Shown: positions 54,343 through 63,323 of the stretch, in pieces
Numbering within the stretch: position 1 is the stretch's first letter
How the letters are laid out: each line of letters begins with the position of its first letter
Source: an uncultured Lachnospiraceae bacterium
GTDB taxonomy: Bacteria > Bacillota > Clostridia > Lachnospirales > Lachnospiraceae
Direction: 5' to 3'
NCBI GenBank assembly: GCA_946537305.1
Contig: CAMNFR010000008.1
Location: 1 to 63,488 of the forward strand
Length of the DNA: 63,488 bases
Notes under the pieces: generated by a model
What the model saw: only the letters and a program-made list of their open reading frames with translations
Database searches by the model: none
Told to the model about the DNA's origin: nothing
Program-made: the position numbers and the translations under genes

Positions 54343-54371
54343 ACTATAAGGTGATTTAGTATTTTTGTCAA
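54343..54371 (-). promoter_or_regulatory. Promoter of valS
   Basis: Minus strand consensus TTGACA (54371-54366), 17-base spacer, TATAGT (54348-54343), leading into the T-box. Confidence 0.85.
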
Positions 54372-54377
54372 GGGATT

Positions 54378-54878
54378 TCACTCGGAAGAAAGAGACCTCG
54401 GAAGGCGTTTCAGGACGCCGATGCCGATCAGACCGACAACAAAACCCGCCGCCGTTCCGGAAATCATCAGAATAGGAAGATAATAGATCAGCCGGGCTGT
54501 CTCCAGCACAAACATGGCCACCAAAATCTGTCCGGCATTGTGCGCCACGCCGCCGGCAATACTGACGCCTGCTATACTGAACCTGCCGCTGCGGCGGCAG
54601 AGGACCATGATAACGAAGCTGAGGATTCCTCCGGCCAGGCTGTACAGCATGGCAGACATGCTTCCGAATGTAAACGCGGTCAGAACAATGCGGACCAGGT
54701 TGATAGCAAAGGCTCCGCGTTCTCCCTGACGATACAGCGCCGTCAGGACCACCAGATTGGTCAATCCCAGCTTCATGCCGGGCACGGCCCAGAAAGCAGG
54801 GATCTGGGATTCCACATAGGCGAGCACCAAGGCCAGGGCCGTCAGCAGACCGTATTCCGCGATTCGATTTGTCTTCAT
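54378..54878 (-). CDS. Gx transporter family protein (Hpre_diP_synt_I)
   Basis: The protein has 166 residues with five or six membrane helices. It matches the family once annotated as heptaprenyl diphosphate synthase component I, now called Gx transporter: ALALVLAYVESQIP, GMKLGLTNLVVLTALYRQG, and the Gly-rich GGILSFVIMVLCRRSGRF and GGVAHNAGQI. It resembles small ECF/S-component-like transporters. It lies third in an operon after ApbE and the NusG-II protein, and this grouping recurs in Clostridia, usually with flavin-linked extracytoplasmic electron transfer genes. Confidence 0.9.
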   Translation of the reverse strand: MKTNRIAEYGLLTALALVLAYVESQIPAFWAVPGMKLGLTNLVVLTALYRQGERGAFAINLVRIVLTAFTFGSMSAMLYSLAGGILSFVIMVLCRRSGRFSIAGVSIAGGVAHNAGQILVAMFVLETARLIYYLPILMISGTAAGFVVGLIGIGVLKRLPRSLSSE

Positions 54879-54923
54879 TCTGCACCTCCCCGGTATTTAG
54901 CTGCGATACTGTATACTCCGGCA

Positions 54924-55286
54924 TCACTTTGCCACGCCGTCTACCTCCGGCATTTCATCACTTTCAATTCTTACGACCAGCTTGTGGGGAAGACATACAA
55001 TGGTCTCCCCGCTGTAGCGGATGGACGACTCCTTCACGCACAGCCGGTCCGGACAATCCGCATCGGTTACCTCGGCCAGGCCGTCATGGATGACCAGACG
55101 GTTCACGCCGCCGGCTCCATCCAGCTGCACATCCACCTCCCGGTCCAGGGCGAACCTCGCCGTTTCCTTTCCGTCCACGGTCACAACCACTGTATTGCCT
55201 TCGGTTCGGGTAAACTGCCGCCCCCCCAAAAACAAGAAAGCAGCTGCCAGTATGACTGCCGCCAATATGATATCCGCTCGCTTCAT
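54924..55286 (-). CDS. NusG domain II-containing membrane-anchored protein
   Basis: The protein has 120 residues: one N-terminal helix (IILAAVILAAAFLFLGG), then an extracytoplasmic NusG_II-type domain. The conserved cysteine arrangement ADCPDRLCVK ... IVCLPHKLVV is present. The family occurs with ApbE and Gx transporter genes and in Rnf-linked contexts, where it may handle redox or flavin transfer. It is separated from apbE by 147 bases holding a hairpin (CCGCCGAA / TTCGGCGG, near 55317-55336). Confidence 0.9.
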   Translation of the reverse strand: MKRADIILAAVILAAAFLFLGGRQFTRTEGNTVVVTVDGKETARFALDREVDVQLDGAGGVNRLVIHDGLAEVTDADCPDRLCVKESSIRYSGETIVCLPHKLVVRIESDEMPEVDGVAK

Positions 55287-55432
55287 ATTTATTCTCCTTC
55301 AGGGCGGGCAGCCCCCGCCGAATCGTCTTCGGCGGAGGGCGATTATGCGTGATCTTCTGCCTGTGATCCTTACTTTTTGATCTTCATGGATTTCTTAAAT
55401 CCGGTCTTTCCTTTAAACAACTTCTTGTTACT

Positions 55433-56602
55433 TTACTTCTCCGGCTCGCCGGCTGTAATCTCTACTATGTCCGTACCAGCTCCTCCCTCAAAATTTTCCC
55501 AGATTCCCTGGCTGACATAAATGGTCCCGCCCTCATCCTGCAGAATAACATCAAACTCGTCTGCGTGGGCACGCCAGTATTCTTCCGCGCGTTCCCTTCC
55601 CATGACAAACAACGCGGTAGAAAGAGCGTCTGCCAGCGTCCCGTCCGGGCTGACGATTGTCACGGACACCAGGCCGCTCTCGGCGGGATAGCCCGTGGCA
55701 GGGTCCAAAATATGGTGATAGTGTTTTCCATTCTCCTCAAAATATCTCTCATAGCCGCCGGAGGTGATCACCGCGGCATCCTTGGTGCTCAGTACCCCAA
55801 GGTAATCTCCTCCCTGCGGATTTTCGATGCCGACCCGCCAGAGACTCCCGTCAGGCTTTGTTCCCAGCACCTGAACGTTCCCTCCCAAGCTCACCAACCC
55901 AGAGGTCAGGCCATAACTCCGGAAGACATCCATCAGACGCGCGGAGGTATATCCCTTCGCGATTCCTCCCAGATCGATAGCGGTATTTTTTCCCAAAAGT
56001 GTTACGGTCCCAGTGGAAGGCTCGGCCTTAATATCCGACATATTCACATACCCCAGCAGTGTATTGATCTCTTCCTGTGAAGGGACCCTGTAATCACCGC
56101 TGACAAATCCCCAGGCCTGCATCATCGGGAACACCGTAATATCGAAGACACCGCCCGTGGATTCGGAAATCTCCTGTGAACGGGTGATCAAAGTCATGGT
56201 ATCCTCTGAAACCTGCGCCGTCTTCTCCCGGTTCAGCACCGAGATCTCACTGGTATCGATTCCCACCGAGAACAGTTCATTCAGGCGATGGATCTCCTCC
56301 ACCGCCTCATTGGCCGCATCCTCTGCTTTCTCACCGTAGGTATGGATCGACATATAGGTATCCATGGCAAAGATATCCCGCGTGGCCTCCGGATTGGTAT
56401 TCGTATCATCTGTGGTTGCTGCAATCGGATCAGCGGCGGAGTCTGCGTCATCATATGTTTCCGAATCTGCAGCGGATTCAGTCTGTGCCTGAGAAGAATC
56501 CGCCTCAGAACAAATATTGCTTTCATTTGCGGCTCCCGTTCCGCAGCCGCTGATCATCAAGGCTGTCATTACCACGACAGCTATTATCCATCTTCGATTC
56601 AT
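55433..56602 (-). CDS. apbE: FAD:protein FMN transferase (ApbE), lipoprotein
   Basis: The protein has 389 residues. A lipoprotein signal (TALMISGCGTG) is followed by an Asp/Thr/Ser-rich linker (25-75) and the ApbE domain: RDIFAMDTYMSIHTYG, then AIDLGGIAKGYTSARLMDVF (metal/FAD loop), GNVQVLGTKPDGSLWRVGIENP, and HHILDPATGYPAESGLVSVTI. It attaches FMN to Thr or Ser of extracytoplasmic proteins. It heads the ApbE-NusG_II-Gx operon under a perfect promoter. After the TAA the same frame continues for 20 basic codons, discussed as a finding. Confidence 0.95.
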   Translation of the reverse strand: MNRRWIIAVVVMTALMISGCGTGAANESNICSEADSSQAQTESAADSETYDDADSAADPIAATTDDTNTNPEATRDIFAMDTYMSIHTYGEKAEDAANEAVEEIHRLNELFSVGIDTSEISVLNREKTAQVSEDTMTLITRSQEISESTGGVFDITVFPMMQAWGFVSGDYRVPSQEEINTLLGYVNMSDIKAEPSTGTVTLLGKNTAIDLGGIAKGYTSARLMDVFRSYGLTSGLVSLGGNVQVLGTKPDGSLWRVGIENPQGGDYLGVLSTKDAAVITSGGYERYFEENGKHYHHILDPATGYPAESGLVSVTIVSPDGTLADALSTALFVMGRERAEEYWRAHADEFDVILQDEGGTIYVSQGIWENFEGGAGTDIVEITAGEPEK

Positions 56603-56663
56603 TTCTGGTCACCTCACATATTCGGAAAGGGCGCTTACGTAAACCATGCATCAGGCCAGCGCA

Positions 56664-56692
56664 ATTATACGAAACTAACTAAAAAATGTCAA
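56664..56692 (-). promoter_or_regulatory. Promoter of the apbE operon
   Basis: Minus strand TTGACA (56692-56687), 17-base spacer, TATAAT (56669-56664): fully consensus. Confidence 0.9.
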
Positions 56693-56721
56693 TCCTCTCC
56701 TCTTTTCCATGCGGGCAGCTC

Positions 56722-56751
56722 TTGTCCGAACCACGACGTCTGTGTTATAAT
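56722..56751 (+). promoter_or_regulatory. Promoter of the KAP-like NTPase gene
   Basis: Plus strand TTGTCC (56722-56727), 18-base spacer, TATAAT (56746-56751). It diverges from the apbE promoter and gives a leader of about 70 bases containing a small GACATG/CATGTC hairpin. Confidence 0.75.
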
Positions 56752-56827
56752 GACACGGAATTGCTCCGTGAAGACATGCACATCATGTCATGATCGCGGG
56801 CAATTTCTGAATGATCGAGGTGATACG

Positions 56828-58453
56828 ATGAAGAATGCGGTTACAGAGATCCTGCGATACTGCAGGGAAGAAAATACATTTGGCGCACTGCTTCTGTGCG
56901 GTGCCTGGGGCACCGGCAAGACCTATCTGCTGGAGCATGAAATACGGGATTCACTGGGAGATGCTTTCGTGCTGATCCGTCTGTCTCTGTTCGGTGAGGA
57001 TTCCGTGGACGGTGTTCGCCGCAAGGCGTCCGCGGCCTGTGCTTCTTTTAACATGCCGCTGGCACCGGTCCGGCAGGAAGACGGCTGCCGGCTGATCCTG
57101 GCATTTGATGACCTGGAGCGCACGAATCTCTCCCAGGTGGAAATCCTGGGATGTATCAATGAATACTGTGAGAATCTGCATATCAAGACCATCGTCGTAG
57201 CCAACGAAGAAAAACTGGAGACGCTGTCCCAACAGCGCGCGGAGGGAGAATCGCGGGAATATCTTCTGTATTCGGAGATGAAGGAAAAGCTGATCGTCCG
57301 GACCGTACGCCTGACAATGGACCCGGCCAAGGTGGTTGCGGGCGTCATCGCGCAGTATGCCTCTCCCCGGGAGGATTACCTGGCCTTTCTTCGGGAGAAC
57401 GCGGGCGAACTTTCGGCGGTCCTGGAGGTCTGCGAACTGCATAACATCCGCAGTCTGCGCTGCGGCGTACAGGATTTCGAGCGGATTTACGGACTGTGCC
57501 GGGAGGCGGATCTGCCTCCGGAGGCCATCCGGAAATTCTTCAGTTCTTTTGTGCTCTTTACGATTCTTGCCAAAGGCGGAAAAATCACCCGCAGCCGCAC
57601 AACAGGCTACAGTCTGAACCGCCTGCAGCAAAACTACCCCGGGCACTACTGGGACCGCTATATGCCCGACTGCCTGAAGGATGGCGCCATTTCCGGCGCC
57701 TGGGATCTGCCTGCTATAAGACAAGCCCTGGCGCGTACGGGCGATTACCTGGCCGGAAAAATGCGGCCGGAGAACATGCTGCGTTTCCTTTCGTTTCTTG
57801 AGATGGATGACGATATGGTCTCCGCAGGATGGGAATCGTATCTGCAGCTGGCATATTCCGGCGCACTGGACGCAGAGGAATACCTGAATCTGCTTTCAAA
57901 CCTTGCCGCCGCCAGAGCCTATGGTTATGCGTGGCCCTGTGTGCCGGATATGAATGCCGTATCCGCGGGACTGTCTGAATCGCTGCGGGCCGCCTGCGAG
58001 GGAGAAGAAGCCCCTGCTTTCCCCGGGAATCTTCCGGAGGAGGATGTGACGGATCAGTTTACGGAGGCAGAGCAGGAAATCTATGAACAGATCCTGAGCT
58101 TTTTCCAGGAACGGCGGTATCTGCTGATACAGGATCGGAACCGTCTGGCCGCTGCACTCTCGCAGCGGGATGAGCGGGCCTTCTACCGCTGCCGCCGCTG
58201 CCGGATCGACCTTTTCAGCGATGCCATGGCAAAGGATGCACTGGCATGGTACGCCTCTCTTGCGGATAATCAGCGACGTGTCGCCTTCCGGGATATCCTG
58301 GTGAAGATCGCAGAGACCAGCCGGGAGGACGCAGAGGAAGAAGCCTTCGCCGGGCTTGCAGTACTGAAGGAAGGGCTGCGGCGTCTGGAACAGGATTCAG
58401 AGGGGCAGCCTCTCACACAGATCGTGATACGGTCCTTCGCGGAGCGGCTGTAG
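56828..58453 (+). CDS. KAP-like P-loop NTPase
   Basis: The start at 56828 follows GAGGTGAT and gives 541 residues; the frame runs further upstream across the promoter and is not translated there. Walker A is GAWGTGKT (25-32), and IRLSLFGEDSVDGVRRKA follows as in KAP-type NTPases. Walker B is LILAFDDLERTN (Asp94-Asp95). The rest is helical with no membrane insertion visible, unlike many KAP proteins. The gene stands alone on the plus strand with its own promoter and terminator. A role in defence or membrane-signal sensing is possible but only inferred from the family. Confidence 0.8.
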   Translation: MKNAVTEILRYCREENTFGALLLCGAWGTGKTYLLEHEIRDSLGDAFVLIRLSLFGEDSVDGVRRKASAACASFNMPLAPVRQEDGCRLILAFDDLERTNLSQVEILGCINEYCENLHIKTIVVANEEKLETLSQQRAEGESREYLLYSEMKEKLIVRTVRLTMDPAKVVAGVIAQYASPREDYLAFLRENAGELSAVLEVCELHNIRSLRCGVQDFERIYGLCREADLPPEAIRKFFSSFVLFTILAKGGKITRSRTTGYSLNRLQQNYPGHYWDRYMPDCLKDGAISGAWDLPAIRQALARTGDYLAGKMRPENMLRFLSFLEMDDDMVSAGWESYLQLAYSGALDAEEYLNLLSNLAAARAYGYAWPCVPDMNAVSAGLSESLRAACEGEEAPAFPGNLPEEDVTDQFTEAEQEIYEQILSFFQERRYLLIQDRNRLAAALSQRDERAFYRCRRCRIDLFSDAMAKDALAWYASLADNQRRVAFRDILVKIAETSREDAEEEAFAGLAVLKEGLRRLEQDSEGQPLTQIVIRSFAERL

Positions 58454-58454
58454 A

Positions 58455-58498
58455 GAAATGAGAATGCCCCGGTCGGAAGGCCGGGGCATTCTCATTTC
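58455..58498. terminator. Bidirectional terminator of the NTPase gene and the Dabb gene
   Basis: Two perfect 18-base arms (58455-58472, 58481-58498) around an 8-base loop, located between convergent genes. T-runs are short on both strands. Confidence 0.75.
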
Positions 58499-58514
58499 TT
58501 GTTAAGCTGTCGGA

Positions 58515-58820
58515 TTATTCCACCTCAAAATCGATGCAGGTGCGGGATTTGGTATACGGCCGTACCTTACCGTTGGCCACAGCCTGATGTGCTGGATGGA
58601 CCGCGTAGGCTTTCAGGGCTTCTTCGCTTTCCAGCACAGCATCCAGCATGACATCCGCGTTGGAGGACGCCAGCATTTCTGCCTGCACATGAACGGATAC
58701 CAATCCCGGCACAATTCCGACCAGGCCTTCCAGGCCTTCCTTGATTCCGCGACGGATCTCCACCTTCTGTTCTTCCGTGTACTCATCTTTCAACTGCCAC
58801 AGAATGATATGTTTTACCAT
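58515..58820 (-). CDS. Dabb (stress-responsive A/B barrel) domain protein
   Basis: The start at 58820 follows GGGGAGG and gives 101 residues. It begins MVKHIILWQLKDEYTEEQKVE and has GLEGLVGIVPGLVSVHVQAEM and ADVMLDAVLESEEALKAYAVHPAH, the strand-helix pattern of the dimeric ferredoxin-like Dabb fold. The activity of such proteins is mostly unknown; some act as small-molecule cyclases or monooxygenases. It is a single gene, convergent with the NTPase. Confidence 0.92.
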   Translation of the reverse strand: MVKHIILWQLKDEYTEEQKVEIRRGIKEGLEGLVGIVPGLVSVHVQAEMLASSNADVMLDAVLESEEALKAYAVHPAHQAVANGKVRPYTKSRTCIDFEVE

Positions 58821-58909
58821 AACAACCTCCCCATACAAAAGCTATTTTGCTGTTTTTATGCTGCAACGTAAAAGTGCTTTTCATCACCAACAACTCAGGT
58901 GTGAATATC

Positions 58910-59680
58910 TCACGACGCAAAGATCCGGCTCAGTATTCCGGCCAATGCTACAGTCACCCCTATTTCCAGCGCCTGCTGCGTACTCTCCGACAGACCAAGC
59001 CATCTGCCGGCAAAGACGATTATAACGATCATGCCAAATACTGCTGCTATGATCCCCAGTTTCACCAGAAGAACGGTACGCCCCTCCTTTTTTCTTTCTT
59101 TCGGAGTCATGGCGGCCATACTTTCCAGCCTCTCCTGCGTCGGGACCCCCAGTCCCGTCAACGACGCCAGCAATGTGCCGAAAAAACCGATGATCATAGG
59201 TATCAACAGCAGATCATGAAACGGCAGTGCCTCTATTGTCTGCTCACCGACATTCCAGACCAACACCTGGTAAAATACAGAGTACAACAGGTAAAGCAGG
59301 CCGAACAGGTGAACGCGGTGTGCACTTTTTAGGCAGCGCCGCAATGATGTCCGGTTCTCCTTTCCCACAAAGAAATCGTAGAAGCGGACCGGTACGGAAA
59401 CAAGCTCAATGGCTTCCTGAGAATGTGTACCGGCCAGCCATATATGCATCCATGTTCTGTCAGCTGCCCAGGTGAATCCGAAGCATATGGCATAAGCGAT
59501 CAGTGCCATGTAAAGGATGTACGACTGCTCACGTACTGTATGATCCAAGAATCCGATCAGCAATAGAAGCAGAAAACCGGCAGTCAGGAGCAGGCCAATA
59601 AACACTGCCACTTCCAGAAAAGGATGCTTTTTGGACCATTCATTCCACTTTTGCCAGAAAGATTTTTTCCGGGTTTTCAT
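58910..59680 (-). CDS. Multipass membrane protein of unknown function
   Basis: The protein has 256 residues with about six membrane helices (first at 24-46). The basic N-terminus (KTRKKSFWQKWNEWSKKHP) marks the cytoplasmic side. Between helices lie a conserved-looking loop VPVRFYDFFVGKENRTSLRRCLK and a second loop TQERLESMAAMTPKERKKEG. I do not recognise a family. It lies 67 bases downstream of the pyruvate oxidoreductase gene. Confidence 0.75.
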   Translation of the reverse strand: MKTRKKSFWQKWNEWSKKHPFLEVAVFIGLLLTAGFLLLLLIGFLDHTVREQSYILYMALIAYAICFGFTWAADRTWMHIWLAGTHSQEAIELVSVPVRFYDFFVGKENRTSLRRCLKSAHRVHLFGLLYLLYSVFYQVLVWNVGEQTIEALPFHDLLLIPMIIGFFGTLLASLTGLGVPTQERLESMAAMTPKERKKEGRTVLLVKLGIIAAVFGMIVIIVFAGRWLGLSESTQQALEIGVTVALAGILSRIFAS

Positions 59681-59747
59681 GACTATTGGCCTTCCTTCTG
59701 CCTGTGAATTCTAATACCACTATACTATAACCTTCTAACAAAGTGCT

Positions 59748-62700
59748 CTATTCTGCCAGTGCCTTATAAGCCGCATACCTGCGGGCCGTGAATTCCTCTG
59801 CCTCTTTGAACAGTACCTCTGCCCGCTCAGGGAAGGTGCGGGTGAGAGCGGCAAAACGAACCTCTCCCATCATGAATTCGCGCAGCTTTCCGTTGGGCTC
59901 TTTGCTGTCGAGCACGAAGGGGTTCAGGCCTTTCTCCCGGTTCTCCGGAATGTGGCGCCACAGCGGCCAGTAACCGCATTCCACGGCCAGCTTCTGCTCG
60001 TTCTGAGACTGACCCATGCCGCGGACCAGACCATGGTTGATGCACGGCGCATAGGCGATGATCAGGGACGGTCCTTTGTGAGCTTCGGCTTCTTTCAGTG
60101 CCTTGATCAGCTGATTCGGATTGGCACCCATCGCGACCTGCGCAACATACACATTATCGTAGGCCATGGCAATGCGGCCGAGATCCTTCTTTGCCACTTC
60201 TTTGCCGGCGTTGGCGAACTGTGCTACCGCGCCGATGGGCGTAGCCTTGGAGGACTGTCCGCCGGTATTGGAATAGACCTCGGTGTCCACCACGACGATA
60301 TTCACATCCTGACCGGAAGCCAGTACGTGATCCAGACCGCCGTAGCCGATATCATAGGCCCAGCCGTCGCCGCCATACATCCACATGCTCTTCTTCACCA
60401 GCGCATCCGTGCGATCCTTCAGGAACTGCACGTCTGCGGATGTATCGGCTGTGGCCGCAAGCGCGGCTTTCAGAGCCTCGGATACTTCCCGGGTGGTCTC
60501 CGGATCATCACCCTTTTCCATCCAGTCAAAGAGCGCCTCCCGCAGATTTCCATCCTCCGTGGCCGCCATGGCGGAGACAGCGTGAGCTCTCACCTGTCTT
60601 CTCATCTGGTCCACGGACAGGCACATGCCCAGGGAGTATTCGGCGTTGTTTTCAAACAGCGAGTTGGACGGTGCAGGACCGTATCCCTTGGCTGTCTTTG
60701 CATACGGGAAAGCCGGGTAGGAGGATCCTACCACGTAGGTACAGCCGGTGGCATCCGCGATGTACATGCGCTCGCCAAAGAGCTGCGTCATCAGTTTCAT
60801 ATACGGCGCCTCGCCACAGCCGGCGCAGGAACCGTTAAATTCATACAGCGGACGTTCATACTGACTGCCGCGGGTGCTGAACTTATCCATGGGGTTCTTC
60901 TTCCCGGGCAGCGCCACCAGGTAATCCCAGTTCGGCTGTTCCGCCATCTGGCTCTCCAGCGGCTGCATCACCAGGGCCTTATTCTTCGCCGGGCAGACAT
61001 TGGCACAGCTGCCGCATCCCTGGCAGTCCACGGGATCCACCTGAATGCGCATGGTGTACCGCTCGAAGCCCTTTCCTTTGACGGTTTTCGTGACGCAGCC
61101 TTCCGGCGCGGCAGCCGCCTCCTCTTCGGTCAGCAGGAACGGACGGATGGCCGCATGCGGACATACCAGCGAGCACATGTTGCAGCCGATGCAGTTGTCC
61201 GGGATCCACTGCGGCACATTGGTAGCGATACCGCGGCGTTCATATCTGGATGTCTCCACCGGATGCACACCATCGGCGTAATCCATGAATTTAGAGACCG
61301 GGATCTTATCGCCCGCCTGATTGTTGACGGGGATCTGGATCTCCCGGATATACTTCGGCAGCGCGGGATCAATGACCGCTTCCTCATCGGTCAGCTCTGC
61401 CCAGGAAGCCGGGACCTCCACGCGCGTTACGGCGTTCAGTCCGGCGTCCACCGCGGCACAGTTCATGTTCACGATCTTCTCGCCCTTGGCGGAATATGTC
61501 TTGACAATGGCATCCTTCATGAACTTCACGGCGTCGTCGATCGGAAGCACGCCGGAAAGCTTGAAGAAAGCAGACTGCAGCACCGTGTTGGTGCGGTTGC
61601 CCAGACCGATCTCCTGCGCGATATCCGTAGCGTCAATAATATAGAACTGAATCTTGCGCTCCGCCAGCAGCCGCTTGGCACGGTTCGGAAGATGCTCCGC
61701 CAGTTCCTCCGGGCTCCACACGGTATTCAGCAGGAAGGTGCCGCCCGGTTTGATTTCGGATACGATATCAAAGTTCTTCATGTAGCTCTGCTTGTGGCAG
61801 GCCACGAAATCCGCCATGGTCACATAATAGGTAGAGCGGATGGGTTCGTGTCCGAACCGCAGATGGCTCTTGGTCACACCGCCGGATTTCTTGGAATCAT
61901 ACTCAAAATACGCCTGCGCGTACTGATCGGTATTATCACCGATGATCTTGATGGAGTTCTTGTTGGCGCCGACCGTACCATCGGAGCCCAGGCCCCAGAA
62001 CTTGCAGGAGATAATAGAATCCCCGGAGGTCACGATATTTTCGCCTACAGGCAGGGAGGTGAAGGTGACATCATCCTCAATGCCTACGGTGAAATGATTC
62101 TTCTGTGCTCCCGCCATGTTGTCGAAGACAGCCTTCACATGCGCCGGCGTCGTATCTTTGGAGCTCAGTCCATAGCGTCCGCCCAGGACCTTTGCCGCAC
62201 GGCCGCTCTCCATGAAAGCAGTGCAGACATCCGCGAACAGAGGCTCGCCGGCACTGCCGGGCTCCTTCGTGCGGTCCAGTACACTGATGACCTTTGCGGT
62301 CTCCGGAATCGCTGCCAGCAGATGCTCTGCGGAGAACGGACGATACAGGTGTACCTGCACCATACCTACCTTCTGCCCTCTCGCCGTCAGATAAGCTACC
62401 GTTTCCCGCATGGTCTCGCACACGGAGCCCATGGCGATGATGACATATTCTGCGTCAGGCGCCCCATAATAGTTGAACAGGCGGTAATTCCGGCCGGTCA
62501 GCGCATTGATGGCGTCCATCTTTTCCTGTACGATGGCCGGCAGCGCATTGTACGCAGAATTGCAGGCTTCCCGGGACTGGAAGAAGGTGTCCGGGTTCTG
62601 CAGGGTGGAGCGAATGGTCGGATGCTCGGAATTGAGCGCGTGATCCTTGAAATACTTTACCTTATCCCAGTCCACCAGCTCCCGAAGATCTTCGTAATCC

Positions 62701-63254
62701 AGCACATCGATCTTCTGCAGTTCGTGGCTGGTACGGAATCCGTCAAAGAAATGCATAAAAGGTACGGAACCCTTGATGGCAGAAAGATGTGCGACGGCAG
62801 CCAGGTCCATGCATTCCTGTACGCCGGAAGAAGCGATCATGGCAAATCCGGTCTGACGGCAGGCCATGGCATCCGAGTGATCTCCGAAGATGGAGATGGA
62901 ATGCGTTCCCACGGTACGGGCGGCCACATGCATGACGCCCGGAAGCAGCGAACCGGCAATGCGGAACATGGGCGGAATCATCAGCATCAGGCCTTGTGAA
63001 GCCGTATAAGTAGATGTCAGGGAACCGGTCTCCAGGGCACCGTGCATGGCACCGCAGGCACCGGCTTCACTCTGCAGTTCCACCAGCTGTACCGGCTGTC
63101 CGAAGAGATTCTTTTTTCCGTGCGCCGCCCAGCTGTCCACATGATCGGCCATAGGGCTGGAGGGGGTGATAGGATAGATCGTCGCCAGTTCGGTGAATGC
63201 GTAGCTGGCGTACGCGGCGGCCTCATTGCCGTCCATCGTCTTCTTTGTGAGCAT
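59748..63254 (-). CDS. nifJ: Pyruvate:ferredoxin (flavodoxin) oxidoreductase
   Basis: The start at 63254 follows AAGGAGGAAAAT and gives 1168 residues, the single-chain PFOR. Domain I begins DGNEAAAYASYAFTELATIYPITPSSPMAD (TPP-side pyrimidine binding). The two 4Fe-4S clusters of the ferredoxin insert are in CIGCNMCSLVCPHA and CQGCGSCANVCPAKN, and a proximal cluster is suggested by SCAGCGEAPY. The C-terminal TPP domain holds GGDGWAYDIGYGGLDHVLASG and DTEVYSNTGGQSSK. It converts pyruvate and CoA to acetyl-CoA, CO2 and reduced ferredoxin or flavodoxin. Confidence 0.97.
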   Translation of the reverse strand: MLTKKTMDGNEAAAYASYAFTELATIYPITPSSPMADHVDSWAAHGKKNLFGQPVQLVELQSEAGACGAMHGALETGSLTSTYTASQGLMLMIPPMFRIAGSLLPGVMHVAARTVGTHSISIFGDHSDAMACRQTGFAMIASSGVQECMDLAAVAHLSAIKGSVPFMHFFDGFRTSHELQKIDVLDYEDLRELVDWDKVKYFKDHALNSEHPTIRSTLQNPDTFFQSREACNSAYNALPAIVQEKMDAINALTGRNYRLFNYYGAPDAEYVIIAMGSVCETMRETVAYLTARGQKVGMVQVHLYRPFSAEHLLAAIPETAKVISVLDRTKEPGSAGEPLFADVCTAFMESGRAAKVLGGRYGLSSKDTTPAHVKAVFDNMAGAQKNHFTVGIEDDVTFTSLPVGENIVTSGDSIISCKFWGLGSDGTVGANKNSIKIIGDNTDQYAQAYFEYDSKKSGGVTKSHLRFGHEPIRSTYYVTMADFVACHKQSYMKNFDIVSEIKPGGTFLLNTVWSPEELAEHLPNRAKRLLAERKIQFYIIDATDIAQEIGLGNRTNTVLQSAFFKLSGVLPIDDAVKFMKDAIVKTYSAKGEKIVNMNCAAVDAGLNAVTRVEVPASWAELTDEEAVIDPALPKYIREIQIPVNNQAGDKIPVSKFMDYADGVHPVETSRYERRGIATNVPQWIPDNCIGCNMCSLVCPHAAIRPFLLTEEEAAAAPEGCVTKTVKGKGFERYTMRIQVDPVDCQGCGSCANVCPAKNKALVMQPLESQMAEQPNWDYLVALPGKKNPMDKFSTRGSQYERPLYEFNGSCAGCGEAPYMKLMTQLFGERMYIADATGCTYVVGSSYPAFPYAKTAKGYGPAPSNSLFENNAEYSLGMCLSVDQMRRQVRAHAVSAMAATEDGNLREALFDWMEKGDDPETTREVSEALKAALAATADTSADVQFLKDRTDALVKKSMWMYGGDGWAYDIGYGGLDHVLASGQDVNIVVVDTEVYSNTGGQSSKATPIGAVAQFANAGKEVAKKDLGRIAMAYDNVYVAQVAMGANPNQLIKALKEAEAHKGPSLIIAYAPCINHGLVRGMGQSQNEQKLAVECGYWPLWRHIPENREKGLNPFVLDSKEPNGKLREFMMGEVRFAALTRTFPERAEVLFKEAEEFTARRYAAYKALAE

Positions 63255-63294
63255 ATATTTTCCTCCTTGGTGTAATCCGGGAATTATTTTTATC

Positions 63295-63323
63295 ATGTTA
63301 GCATATTTCCAGAGGGGCGTCAA
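63295..63323 (-). promoter_or_regulatory. Promoter of the pyruvate oxidoreductase gene
   Basis: Minus strand TTGACG (63323-63318), 17-base spacer, TAACAT (63300-63295). The 165 bases beyond it to the window edge hold no gene that I can support. Confidence 0.7.

Noticed and set aside
55314-55340. Hairpin between apbE and the NusG-II gene as a terminator
   Set aside because: The stem is GC-rich but has no T-tract, and the genes form a known operon, so an attenuator or mRNA-processing site is at least as likely.
56288-56827. Upstream extension of the KAP-like NTPase frame
   Set aside because: It crosses the apbE gene, both divergent promoters and the NTPase ribosome site; the ATG at 56828 is the supported start.
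59952-62999. 1015-residue plus-strand reading frame opposite the pyruvate oxidoreductase
   Set aside because: It lies entirely antisense to a conserved enzyme, has no ribosome site and no recognisable domain. Long antisense frames are expected from this GC-rich codon usage.
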